Shown: positions 8,035-14,547, numbered from the stretch's first letter. The stretch: DNA of 21,920 bases from Microcaldota archaeon (GCA_021812105.1 JAKAOQ010000007.1:1-21920); one strand, 5' to 3'. Notes: a model not told the origin generated them from the sequence alone. Numbers and translations are program-made.

Positions 8035-8678
8035 TACCAGCGCACCCCAAGTTCATTGTTCAGTTGTAAGATTCCGTTACCAACGGCATCCACGAACGCC
8101 CTGTTTTCCGCAAAGCCGTTCTTGTGCAACCATTCGAGTACCTCGCCGAGAACCATTTTGTACCGTGCAACGCTCTCCCTCAATGGCGAAACCTCTGCAC
8201 GCAGTTTAATCAGATCGTGCGATAGGCTCTGGTTTATCCCTGACAGGGCGTTTATTCTTTCGATTAGAGAGTCAGTTTGTACTATTCCTATGGGCGCGCC
8301 ATCTGCATGAGCCAGCACGTCAACTACATACCTGTAGATGGACGAGAAATCTATTTCGTATACGCCATCTACAAAAGCAAGGAGCGAAATGAACTTTGCA
8401 AGTTCTGTAGAACGTCTCACACCATCGGGTACAGGGTTGAACGTGTATACTATCTCATACTTCTCAAATATGATAAGGGCAGGACCGTTCTTGTCACCTT
8501 CGTGCTGTAGAACGGCGTACGTCAGCCTGGTTCCCTTTGACATCTCCACAAGTGCGGGCAGATCTCCAAGCACAGATTCAAGCATCCCAAGGCTGGATTT
8601 CAGCCTTGCGTTAGCGCGAAAGGAGCTCCGCACGTTCCTATCGACATCGCCACTATCAGCGTTCCGCCTTCCTTTCAT
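8034..8678 (-). CDS. Cytosolic first-gene protein of the transfer operon
   Basis: A 214-residue soluble protein of unknown function. The N terminus is basic and polar (MKGRRNADSGDVDRNVRSSFRANARLKSSLG). A middle region looks like a small alpha/beta sensor-type fold (THAVL-like strand TYAVLQHEGDK, ALIIFEKYEIVYTF, then IDFSSIYRYVVDVLAH). The C-terminal third is long helices with heptad-like spacing (LIERINALSGINQSLSHDLIKLRAEV, LRESVARYKMVLGEVLEWL), so coiled-coil pairing is likely. I use the ATG at 8678; an in-frame GTG at 8687 is the alternative. As first gene after a palindromic control region, it could be a structural partner or an operon regulator; the sequence does not decide. Confidence 0.7.
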   Translation of the reverse strand: MKGRRNADSGDVDRNVRSSFRANARLKSSLGMLESVLGDLPALVEMSKGTRLTYAVLQHEGDKNGPALIIFEKYEIVYTFNPVPDGVRRSTELAKFISLLAFVDGVYEIDFSSIYRYVVDVLAHADGAPIGIVQTDSLIERINALSGINQSLSHDLIKLRAEVSPLRESVARYKMVLGEVLEWLHKNGFAENRAFVDAVGNGILQLNNELGVRW

Positions 8679-8706
8679 CCAAAGCACGCGTACTCTTACA
8701 TCTTAC

Positions 8707-8750
8707 TTAGATACTTTACGCCATATAACTTTACTAAAGTAAATATCTAA
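8707..8750 (-). promoter_or_regulatory. Nested palindromes at the transfer-operon promoter
   Basis: The outer arms TTAGATA (8707-8713) and TATCTAA (8744-8750) are inverted copies. Inside them ACTTTA-c-TAAAGT (8728-8740) is a perfect 6-bp inverted repeat. TATA-like sequence for the minus strand (gttatatgg) lies inside the same block, 40-50 bases before the operon start. Symmetry over a promoter suggests a dimeric repressor site; no regulator is identified. Confidence 0.4.
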
Positions 8751-8810
8751 ATACTTATGTATATTGTGTAGTAACGTCGGCTCAGGATCAGAAAGCCCAA
8801 CCACGGGCAC

Positions 8811-9338
8811 TCAGCTTTTCAGTTTCGCACCGCACGCGCTGCAGAACTTGGCGGAAGCGTCGTTTCGAGCGCCGCAACTCTGACAGTATATGTAGGCCCC
8901 TCCGGATCCTCCAGACGGGCTGGCCTGGGTATCTCCATCCGTACCCTCTATTCTGCTCAGAACGCTGTTTATGTAGTCGGCCATCTCCTTGGCTTCCTCC
9001 TTTCTGAGGCCGTCTATCTCACCCTCCTCCCTCCCATTCTTTAGAAGTCCCTTGTCCCTGTCGTATCCCTGCACCCTTACGAACACTGACGCGTTTATTA
9101 TGCCGCTCTCGTACCTCACGCTGGTTATCTGCCTGTAGTATACGCTTTCGTAATCCTTCCTTATACCGAGGTTGGCCCTGTTTACTATTATTATCCGGTC
9201 GTTAGTGCATACTACTGTTGTGGGTGTGGTTATGGACCCTCCGGGCCCTACCCTGCGCTGGGTAGCCGTGAACTTTACGGTCTCGTTGGGCATAAGTATG
9301 TCGTTGACGAGAGCAGCCTCCTCCTCTTTTACCGGCAC
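8811..9338 (-). CDS. PH-domain-like protein with C-terminal zinc ribbon
   Basis: A 175-residue two-part protein. Residues about 10-105 resemble bacterial-type PH domains (YokE/bPH families): an initial helix (ALVNDILMPNETVKFTA), strands such as TVVCTNDRIIIVNR and the phrase YYRQITSVRYESG, a pattern typical of these domains, ending with a helix EEAKEMADYINSVLSRI. A Gly/Ser linker (SPSGGSGGA) leads to a zinc ribbon with Cys152, Cys155, Cys166 and Cys169 (YCQSCGARND and KFCSACGAKL). Such fusions are probably membrane- or protein-binding adaptors; the actual partner is unknown. The GTG start is supported by AGGTGAT 5 bases upstream. It is transcribed away from a tRNA-Glu gene and may share its promoter. 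Confidence 0.8.
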   Translation of the reverse strand: MPVKEEEAALVNDILMPNETVKFTATQRRVGPGGSITTPTTVVCTNDRIIIVNRANLGIRKDYESVYYRQITSVRYESGIINASVFVRVQGYDRDKGLLKNGREEGEIDGLRKEEAKEMADYINSVLSRIEGTDGDTQASPSGGSGGAYIYCQSCGARNDASAKFCSACGAKLKS

Positions 9339-9378
9339 TCTATCACCTTAATTTTATTAATTTTAGCAACTAAAAGTC

Positions 9379-9388
9379 TAAATATACT
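9379..9388. promoter_or_regulatory. TATA box placed for both tRNA-Glu(CTC) and the PH-domain gene
   Basis: The near-symmetric ctaaatatac lies about 25 bases before the tRNA 5' end at 9408 on the plus strand. It also lies about 45 bases before the GTG at 9338 on the minus strand, so one element could serve both directions. Confidence 0.45.
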
Positions 9389-9407
9389 CACGTGTTAATA
9401 GTAGCAC

Positions 9408-9482
9408 GCTCTGATCGTCTAGCCCGGCCAAGGACGCGAGCCTCTCACGCTCGAAACCTGGGTTCAAATCCCAGTCAGAGCA
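9408..9482 (+). tRNA. tRNA-Glu (anticodon CTC)
   Basis: A complete intron-free cloverleaf. The acceptor GCTCTGA pairs with TCAGAGC, followed by discriminator A. The D arm is GTCT/GGAC, and the anticodon stem CGAGC/GCTCG encloses loop CTCTCAC, which gives anticodon CTC reading GAG codons. The variable loop is AAAC and the T arm is CTGGG-TTCAAAT-CCCAG. CCA is not encoded. Confidence 0.95.
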
Positions 9483-9618
9483 AACGCTTTAAAGTCTAGA
9501 TATACGTGTAAGTACAAAGCGTGCCGATCTTAAATCATATATATTTTGTTTACGTTTTGCTGTCCGGTAGGTGCATAAGGGGCAGGCTAGTGTCGAAGAC
9601 TGCGCCTCATTTTCCACC

Positions 9619-10116
9619 TTATTTTTCAGGTTCCAGTAGTCCTTCCGACGTTTCGGGGTTCTTCGTATACCCAGACCTCACCATCTCGTTGAGCACCTCT
9701 ATGAGGTAACTCGCGTTCTTGGTTATGTCCCCTTCCGTTATTATCCCTATCAGTCTTTTGCCTTCGTCAACCACGCACAGGCTCTTTATCTTGTTTTCTG
9801 CCATGTGCCTCGCGGCTTCCTCAAGGGTTTTCTCCCTCGTTATGGTGTGCACGGGCTTCGTCATCACGTGTTTTGCCTTAGAGAATAGGAAAGCCTTTCT
9901 GCTCACCGCTACCCTCTTCGCTATGTCGCCTGCCGTTATTATACCGATGGGCATGCGCGATTCATCAGCTATCACGACTCCGCTCACGTCGTGCTTCCTC
10001 ATCTTATTGGCTATGCTCCTTATGTTGTCGTTTTCGCTGGCCGTGATGACGGGGAACGACATAATCTCCCCTACCGTCAGAGACCTCGTGTTCGAGTACA
10101 TCCCACCCACAATCAT
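9619..10116 (-). CDS. CBS-domain-pair protein
   Basis: A 165-residue protein consisting almost only of two CBS domains (about residues 15-70 and 80-137), which together form a Bateman module that binds adenosine nucleotides or related ligands. Family signatures are VGEIMSFPVITASENDNI and SGVVIADESRMPIGIITAGDIAKRV in the first, and VMTKPVHTITREKTLEEAARHM and LCVVDEGKRLIGIITEGDI in the second. No catalytic or DNA-binding domain is attached, so it probably acts as an energy-sensing partner of another protein. Its ligand cannot be told. It stands alone between a tRNA gene and a membrane-protein gene. The start is ATG 10116; Met6 is an alternative. Confidence 0.92.
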   Translation of the reverse strand: MIVGGMYSNTRSLTVGEIMSFPVITASENDNIRSIANKMRKHDVSGVVIADESRMPIGIITAGDIAKRVAVSRKAFLFSKAKHVMTKPVHTITREKTLEEAARHMAENKIKSLCVVDEGKRLIGIITEGDITKNASYLIEVLNEMVRSGYTKNPETSEGLLEPEK

Positions 10117-10283
10117 TAACTTCTCAAAACATATTCTTAAACGTTCATTAATGGGGCGTTTATCCGCATATAAAATTTTTATTTCAATACCTTGCGGAGC
10201 ATTTTGATGATAATGAGCCGCAGCGTATATAAATGAATAAAAGAGGAGATTGTATCAGAGAAGGATTATGTACTGATCATGAA

Positions 10284-11255
10284 TTATTTTCCCTCATCCC
10301 TTACTCTGTTTTCGTACTTCTCTGACCTGTCCCAGAGCTTGCTGAACCTCGCGTACGCGTCCGAGTGGTTGACCCCGACTATGTGCTCGCTCTTCTTGTT
10401 TATTATGTTCAGGGGCGGTATCTTGTAAGCCAGCGTGTTATCCATTATCAGCCTCTCGTGCTGTGCGAGCGCGTCGTCATCGCTGAGCAGTCTCAGCTCC
10501 AGTTCTACTCCCTTGTTCTTCAGCTCGTCCTTCAGGTCGTAGTACGCCCTGTCGAATTCCCTGCCGAGCCTTTCTCCCTTGGACAGCACGTATATTTTGC
10601 TGTACCTGCTCTCGCTTCCATTCACCAGCCTTGCTAGGTTCTCCGCTCCTCTTACGTCGAAGTGCATGTCCAGCACCCTGATCTCCCCTGAGAGCCTCTT
10701 CATCAGCTTGTTGGTTAGGATCAGAAAATTGGTATACGGCGTATCGGGGTTTATCTCAATGGGATACGCCCTTCTCGATTCGGACTTTTTGGGTGCATAA
10801 ACATAAGGATACAGGGCAGCAGCTATGCCCAAAACCGCAGACGCGTAAGCGATGTAATCATCTATCACCGATATTCCTAGATTGAAACTAAATTCAGTTA
10901 CCGCGGTGAGAAACAGGAACGCTACCGAGGATAGCCCCATCACCGCGCTGTCCCTCTTCGTGAACTGCCTGCTTACGAACAGGCTTACTCCCATCGCGAA
11001 CATTATGATCGCGAACGGCAGCATCGTGTAGACCAGGTAAAGCCCGACAGAAAGCGCTCCGGACGCGGAGATGAGATTAAGCAGCGGAGATGACGAGACG
11101 GTTATGTTGTACGCCTTGACGCTAGCAAGGACCCCGTAGGCCTCCCCTAGGTAGTAGGAGAGCCGCTGCAGGTAATAAAACACGCTCAGGAGCGCGCCGA
11201 ATCCGGCGGCTACCGCCAGCACCGCGTTCAACCTTTTCGATTCGTTAACGTCCAT
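10284..11255 (-). CDS. Multi-pass membrane protein with possible PLD-like cytosolic domain
   Basis: About 323 residues. The first 150 or so carry about five hydrophobic helices (for example NAVLAVAAGFGALLSVFYYL, then LPFAIIMFAMGVSLFV and VMGLSSVAFLFLTAVTEF). The rest is a soluble alpha/beta domain with an ordered pattern: EIRVLDMHFD, SKIYVLSKG, ELELRLLSDDDA, then HERLIMDNTLAYKIPP. The HER-x-x-x-D phrase followed by IPP resembles the second half of phospholipase-D-like folds that have lost the full HKD motif, so this is a weak inference and activity is doubtful. I prefer ATG 11255 to the in-frame TTG 11264, with GAGGG just before the ATG. Orientation suggests a cytosolic domain. The function is not known. 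Confidence 0.7.
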   Translation of the reverse strand: MDVNESKRLNAVLAVAAGFGALLSVFYYLQRLSYYLGEAYGVLASVKAYNITVSSSPLLNLISASGALSVGLYLVYTMLPFAIIMFAMGVSLFVSRQFTKRDSAVMGLSSVAFLFLTAVTEFSFNLGISVIDDYIAYASAVLGIAAALYPYVYAPKKSESRRAYPIEINPDTPYTNFLILTNKLMKRLSGEIRVLDMHFDVRGAENLARLVNGSESRYSKIYVLSKGERLGREFDRAYYDLKDELKNKGVELELRLLSDDDALAQHERLIMDNTLAYKIPPLNIINKKSEHIVGVNHSDAYARFSKLWDRSEKYENRVRDEGK

Positions 11256-11330
11256 GGCCCTCAATCCCTATTATCAGGCAAAACCTAAAGCTGTTTGCAA
11301 CATTCGCACAATGATTCTTACACCGCTGTA

Positions 11331-11933
11331 TTATTCTTGCTTCTGTCCAAAGAGCGCAGGTTCGAATCCCTCCACGACCGTCTTTGCAGTATCCTTGTAA
11401 TTCCTCCTCAGCATGGCAAAAAGCTCCCCATCTACATACGCGTCTCCTTCGGCAGCGTACTCCTTCATGACTCCCTCGCTTTCAAAACCCAGTCCAAGCA
11501 GGAGCTTCTTCGAAGCATCGTTGAAAGCGAATACGATCGCCTCTATTCTGTTCAACGAAAGGGACTCAAAACCGAAGCGGAGCAGGAGACGCACGGCGTC
11601 CCTGCCGTACCCGTTGCGCCAGTATCTCTTACCTATCCAATACCCTATCTCGCACCTTTTATTCTCGTGGTCCAGCCTGTTTATCCCGAGCACTCCTACG
11701 AGCGTGCCATCGCCCAGGCGTATCCCGAAGTGCGCCTCCTTGCCCTGCGCAAACATTATGGTAGCGTACTCTATGAATGCCAGAGCATCGCTCCTGCTGT
11801 AGGGGTGCGGAAAGTGGCTCATACCTACGCCGCGTGCGACATCCTGGTCGTTGGCGTTCTCGGCTATGGAGTCGGCATCGCCTATGGTGAGCGATTCAAG
11901 GTAAACATCGAAATCGGAATACACCTTTACCAT
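11331..11933 (-). CDS. GNAT-family N-acetyltransferase (RimJ/RimL type)
   Basis: Transfers an acetyl group from acetyl-CoA to an amine, by family often a protein N terminus or a small amine; the substrate here is unknown. The acetyl-CoA binding signature is clear: CEIGYWIGKRYWRNGYGRDA, with the R-x-x-G-x-G/A pyrophosphate loop (RNGYGR). It is followed by RIEAIVFAFNDASKKLLLGLGFESEGVMKEYA, the usual 'N..S..ll.klGF...G' motif. About 200 residues is normal. The start could be TTG 11954, which would overlap the upstream gene by 8 bases, or ATG 11933. I chose the ATG, after GAGG. It probably shares a transcript with the ThrRS-type editing-domain gene upstream. Confidence 0.9.
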   Translation of the reverse strand: MVKVYSDFDVYLESLTIGDADSIAENANDQDVARGVGMSHFPHPYSRSDALAFIEYATIMFAQGKEAHFGIRLGDGTLVGVLGINRLDHENKRCEIGYWIGKRYWRNGYGRDAVRLLLRFGFESLSLNRIEAIVFAFNDASKKLLLGLGFESEGVMKEYAAEGDAYVDGELFAMLRRNYKDTAKTVVEGFEPALFGQKQE

Positions 11934-11946
11934 ATCCTCATCAAAG

Positions 11947-12360
11947 TCATACAATCCTTGATACGCGGGAGAGCTTGTGGCCCTTCGCCCTCAGCTCTAT
12001 CTCGTAGAACAGGCCGAACGACAGGCTGTGCACATCGAAAGCAGCGGAGCGCAGCCTCTCTCCGAGCATGGAAAGGAGTTTTGCTGCATCATCAGGCTTT
12101 GCCAGGTCTCCGAAGAGGTGTGCGAAGGGGTTGAGCACTACGGTTTTGACTCCCAGTTGGGCTGAAAGCGCGCTTATCTGCTCGTAGCTCTTCTCGACCA
12201 CTTCAGATTCCCTTCCCGAGTCCTGCTTCTCAAAGCTTACGAATACGACCAGTGCATTATTTACGTCAACCGCTTTGCTGGGCTCCACGACCTCTGACCT
12301 TCCATTCTCGCGCGGCACGGCCCTGAAGTAATCGACGTGCCACATCATGAACCTTGCCAT
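11947..12360 (-). CDS. Free-standing archaeal ThrRS-type editing domain
   Basis: A 137-residue protein matching the N-terminal editing domain of archaeal threonyl-tRNA synthetase, a D-aminoacyl-tRNA-deacylase-like fold that removes serine wrongly attached to tRNA-Thr. Recognised features are a start with HVDYF (residues 8-12), FEKQD in the central strand, NPFAHLFGDLAKPDDA (77-92) and SFGLFYEIELRAKGHKLSRVSR (114-135), which corresponds to the family's FGWYKxFxLKCKGHPLxELSR. The KGH core is kept, while Trp is changed to Phe and the later Glu to Arg. No synthetase, anticodon-binding or other domain is attached. It could be a trans-editing factor or a domain split from ThrRS. TATA-like attttatta about 20 bases before the ATG points to a leaderless mRNA. 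Confidence 0.85.
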   Translation of the reverse strand: MARFMMWHVDYFRAVPRENGRSEVVEPSKAVDVNNALVVFVSFEKQDSGRESEVVEKSYEQISALSAQLGVKTVVLNPFAHLFGDLAKPDDAAKLLSMLGERLRSAAFDVHSLSFGLFYEIELRAKGHKLSRVSRIV

Positions 12361-12397
12361 AAAAATACAACTAGCTTAATAAAATTGGACAGTAAGG

Positions 12398-12667
12398 TTA
12401 TTTTTTGTTTGCCTGGCTGCCTGATTCCATACGTAGTGCGCGGTCAAACAGGTAAAGCCCCCTAATATTGCCGCTCCACGTGTGCGTGCCCATAGTCTGC
12501 TCCAGCACCGCATTGCAGAACTCTCTATCGTTTAAAATCTTGCGGGCCGTCTCGTCCAGATCACTGTCTTCCATGTTCCGTGCGCCTCTTATATACTCAA
12601 CGGCGCGGATCAACGCATCATCGTTCTTGGTCTGAGTTTCCTTGCTTATCAACGAATCACTACGCAC
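12398..12667 (-). CDS. Hypothetical small protein
   Basis: An 89-residue soluble protein that I do not recognise. The frame is open for 15 more codons to a TTG at 12712. A clear TATA box (taataaatatct) lies inside that longer version, 17-28 bases before a GTG at 12667, so I choose that GTG as a leaderless start. The protein is charged and mostly helical (DDALIRAVEYIRGARN, LDETARKILNDREFCNAVLEQ). A C-terminal segment THTWSGNIRGLYLFDRALRM looks like a second compact part. It lacks membrane helices and cysteine pairs. Function is unknown. Confidence 0.55.
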   Translation of the reverse strand: MRSDSLISKETQTKNDDALIRAVEYIRGARNMEDSDLDETARKILNDREFCNAVLEQTMGTHTWSGNIRGLYLFDRALRMESGSQANKK

Positions 12668-12683
12668 AATGAATACATCAAAC

Positions 12684-12695
12684 AGATATTTATTA
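12684..12695 (-). promoter_or_regulatory. TATA box of the small gene at 12398-12667
   Basis: The minus strand reads taataaatatct, 17-28 bases before GTG 12667, the spacing for a leaderless transcript. Confidence 0.5.
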
Positions 12696-12808
12696 TTACT
12701 GATATGCCGCAATCACAGCTTGTTTCTGTAAAGGCGCAGCAACTACTCCAGCCATCAACTTATAGAAACGAGATACAGTAATGCGTAACTCTTAACCCTA
12801 TTTTAATT

Positions 12809-12883
12809 TGCTCCCACTGGGATTCGAACCCAGGTTTTAGGGTTGAAAGCCCCATGTCCTTGGCCGGGCTAGACGATGGGAGC
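12809..12883 (-). tRNA. tRNA-Glu (anticodon TTC)
   Basis: A complete intron-free cloverleaf. The acceptor GCTCCCA pairs with TGGGAGC, plus discriminator A. The anticodon stem TGGGG/CCCTA encloses loop CTTTCAA, giving anticodon TTC for GAA codons. The T arm is CTGGG-TTCGAAT-CCCAG. The D arm and variable loop match those of the tRNA-Glu(CTC) gene at 9408. CCA is not encoded. Confidence 0.95.
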
Positions 12884-12911
12884 ACTTAATAGGTAAGGTA
12901 GAATAAGCAAG

Positions 12912-13541
12912 CTAAACATTAATTATCTTATCTATGCGTGCCTCTGTGCTCTCCGGGTCTTCTTCCGAGTCTATCACGTAATAGCGCGAGTATCCTTTCT
13001 TCATCCTTATATATTCATCTCTGACTCTTCCGAGGAACTTCACGGTCTCGAAAATGTCCCTGCTGGCTCCCGCCTTTCCCCTCAGGCCGTACCTGGCTTC
13101 CGACTCTGCGAACTTCAGCGCGCGCTCGGTTATGCGCTTCATCGCGGTTTCGGGTTTCACGTCCAGCACGAAAGTGAAGTCTGGAACCGGGAAAAGCTTG
13201 TTGAGCTCTATGAGCCACTTCCTGTCCAGTCCCGAAGCTGCGCCATAGGCGATCGTGGAGAACATGTACCTGTCCGTTATTACGTCAATCCCGTTGTCCA
13301 GCGCGGGCCTGATCGTGTACAGAAGATGATACGCCCTGTCTGCCGTGAAGAAGAGCTGCAGCGTCTGGTTGTCCATCTCCCTGTCCTTTTTTATCGCTGT
13401 CTCGAGCATGCCCCCTATCGGTCCGTTGCTCGGCTCGTAGGTAAGAATCACCTTCCTTCTCTTCGCCTTCAGCCTTGCGTAAAGGAGCTTTGCCTGCATC
13501 GACTTTCCGGATCCGTCTATTCCTTCGAAAGCCACTAACAT
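12912..13541 (-). CDS. tmk: Thymidylate kinase
   Basis: Phosphorylates dTMP to dTDP with ATP in dTTP synthesis. At 209 residues it is of normal length. The P-loop is FEGIDGSGKS (5-14). TYEPSNGPIG (34-43) is the archaeal form of the REPGGT substrate loop. TADRAYH (67-72) and DRYMFSTIAYG (90-100) form the nucleotide-binding DR[YH] motif. A C-terminal LID-like region follows. GGGTGTGA just before the ATG is a strong ribosome site. The gene diverges from the dCTP deaminase gene across 78 bases, so two steps of thymidine nucleotide supply are under one control region. Confidence 0.95.
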   Translation of the reverse strand: MLVAFEGIDGSGKSMQAKLLYARLKAKRRKVILTYEPSNGPIGGMLETAIKKDREMDNQTLQLFFTADRAYHLLYTIRPALDNGIDVITDRYMFSTIAYGAASGLDRKWLIELNKLFPVPDFTFVLDVKPETAMKRITERALKFAESEARYGLRGKAGASRDIFETVKFLGRVRDEYIRMKKGYSRYYVIDSEEDPESTEARIDKIINV

Positions 13542-13573
13542 AAATCACACCCCCGCATAAATTCTCCAGCAAA

Positions 13574-13585
13574 CTTTTATAATCC
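13574..13585. promoter_or_regulatory. Divergent TATA element between tmk and dcd
   Basis: The sequence cttttataatcc reads as a TATA box on both strands. It is about 38 bases before the tmk ATG (13541) and about 41 before the dcd ATG (13620), giving leaders of about 13-16 bases that just contain the ribosome sites of both genes. Confidence 0.5.
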
Positions 13586-13619
13586 TGCGCACAAAGATAA
13601 TCGATTTGTGGGGAGGAAC

Positions 13620-14156
13620 ATGCTGCTATCCGATTTCGATATAAGGAATATGATAAACGGGAAGAGGCTCGTGATAAGGCCGCTCGCAAAAGACACGATA
13701 AGGCAGAACGGTGTCGACCTGCGCCTCAGCAACGAGATCGCGCGCCACAACGAGTTAGATGACAGCTTCGTGCTGGATCCGTCAAAGAAGGAGCACGTAG
13801 GAAAGGCGTATTCAGTAGAGAAGAAACCGCGCAGCATGATCCTGATGCCCGGGGAGCAGGTGCTCCTTTCAACTACCGAGTACCTAGGAATCCCGAAGGA
13901 CGTCGCAGGCTTCGTAGAGCTGAGGAGCACGTGGGCCAGGCACGGCCTTTCCATGCCGCCCACGATAATAGATGCCGGCTTCAGGGGCACGGTTACGCTT
14001 GAAGTCGTCAACAACGCGCCGTACAGGATACTCCTGAAGCCCAATCTGCGTTTCGCTCATGTAGTTTTCATAAAGACAAACAACGAGGTATCAAACGGGT
14101 ACAGGGGGTTCTACAACGAGCAGAACGGGATAAAGGTGCCTAAGGTACTCAAATAG
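13620..14156 (+). CDS. dcd: dCTP deaminase (dUTPase superfamily)
   Basis: Converts dCTP to dUTP (and, in bifunctional archaeal forms, on to dUMP), feeding dTMP synthesis. The 178-residue protein starts at the ATG after GGGGAGG; the in-frame GTG at 13608 is rejected because MLLSDFDI matches the family's usual first residues. Signatures are QNGVDLRL, FVELRSTWARHGLSM (Arg102, Ser103, Arg107) and IIDAGFRGTVTLEVVN with the catalytic Glu128, then the C-terminal GYRGFYNEQNG that closes over the nucleotide. A trimer is expected. The sequence alone does not settle whether it also has dUTPase activity. Confidence 0.93.
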   Translation: MLLSDFDIRNMINGKRLVIRPLAKDTIRQNGVDLRLSNEIARHNELDDSFVLDPSKKEHVGKAYSVEKKPRSMILMPGEQVLLSTTEYLGIPKDVAGFVELRSTWARHGLSMPPTIIDAGFRGTVTLEVVNNAPYRILLKPNLRFAHVVFIKTNNEVSNGYRGFYNEQNGIKVPKVLK

Positions 14157-14162
14157 AAACAG

Positions 14163-14203
14163 AAATAACGATTAAGAGAAAGAAAATAGAAATAAGAAAA
14201 AAG
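14163..14203 (-). terminator. T-rich 3' region of the PRC-barrel gene
   Basis: Just after the stop codon the minus strand carries several T runs (cttttttctta, ctattttctttctc) with no stable hairpin, the usual archaeal oligo-T terminator. On the plus strand the same bases are A-rich, so dcd has no matching signal. Confidence 0.5.
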
Positions 14204-14210
14204 AAGTCTA

Positions 14211-14504
14211 TTATCTCATAGCGAGGTCTGACACTTCAGCGCTTGCGGCGCTCTCCTGCGCTTTCATCGCCTGGCCGCTTGTTGATACGAGCACCACGTC
14301 CCCTATGTTCTTTATGTTCTTGAAGAGCACGCTCTTTAGCTGCAGCGTCTTCTTTACCTCGTCCCTGCCGGCGTTCTTCCACTCTTCCATAAGAAGCCTG
14401 CTGACTCCGCCCTGTTCGAGGTCGACTATCGCATCCCTTACCTCTCCAAGATACTGCCCCGCATCATTGTATATGTCCATGTTGTATAGTTCAAGAATCT
14501 TCAA
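14211..14504 (-). CDS. PRC-barrel domain protein
   Basis: A 97-residue small beta-barrel protein. The PRC-barrel covers about residues 1-78: YNMDIYNDAGQYLGEVRDAIVDLEQGGVSRLLM is the typical first half ('...G..lG.v.d..id...g.v..l.v'), and LKSVLFKNIKNIGDVVLVS the second strand set. An Ala/Ser-rich tail follows. Archaeal single-domain PRC proteins are thought to bind RNA or cell-division partners (CdpB family); this one cannot be assigned. The start is a TTG at 14504 with AGGTGATC directly before it and no in-frame ATG until Met9. Confidence 0.88.
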   Translation of the reverse strand: MKILELYNMDIYNDAGQYLGEVRDAIVDLEQGGVSRLLMEEWKNAGRDEVKKTLQLKSVLFKNIKNIGDVVLVSTSGQAMKAQESAASAEVSDLAMR

Positions 14505-14535
14505 CCGATCACCTACATTTCTTCTGCATTACACC

Positions 14536-14547
14536 TTTATATATTTT
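14536..14547 (-). promoter_or_regulatory. TATA box of the PRC-barrel gene
   Basis: The minus strand reads aaaatatataaa, preceded by gcgc, about 37 bases before the TTG start. This predicts a leader of about 12 bases starting near the AGGTGATC ribosome site. Confidence 0.55.

Noticed and set aside
11295..12134. 279-codon plus-strand frame opposite the GNAT and editing-domain genes
   Set aside because: Both minus-strand genes have clear family motifs; this frame has none and spans their junction.
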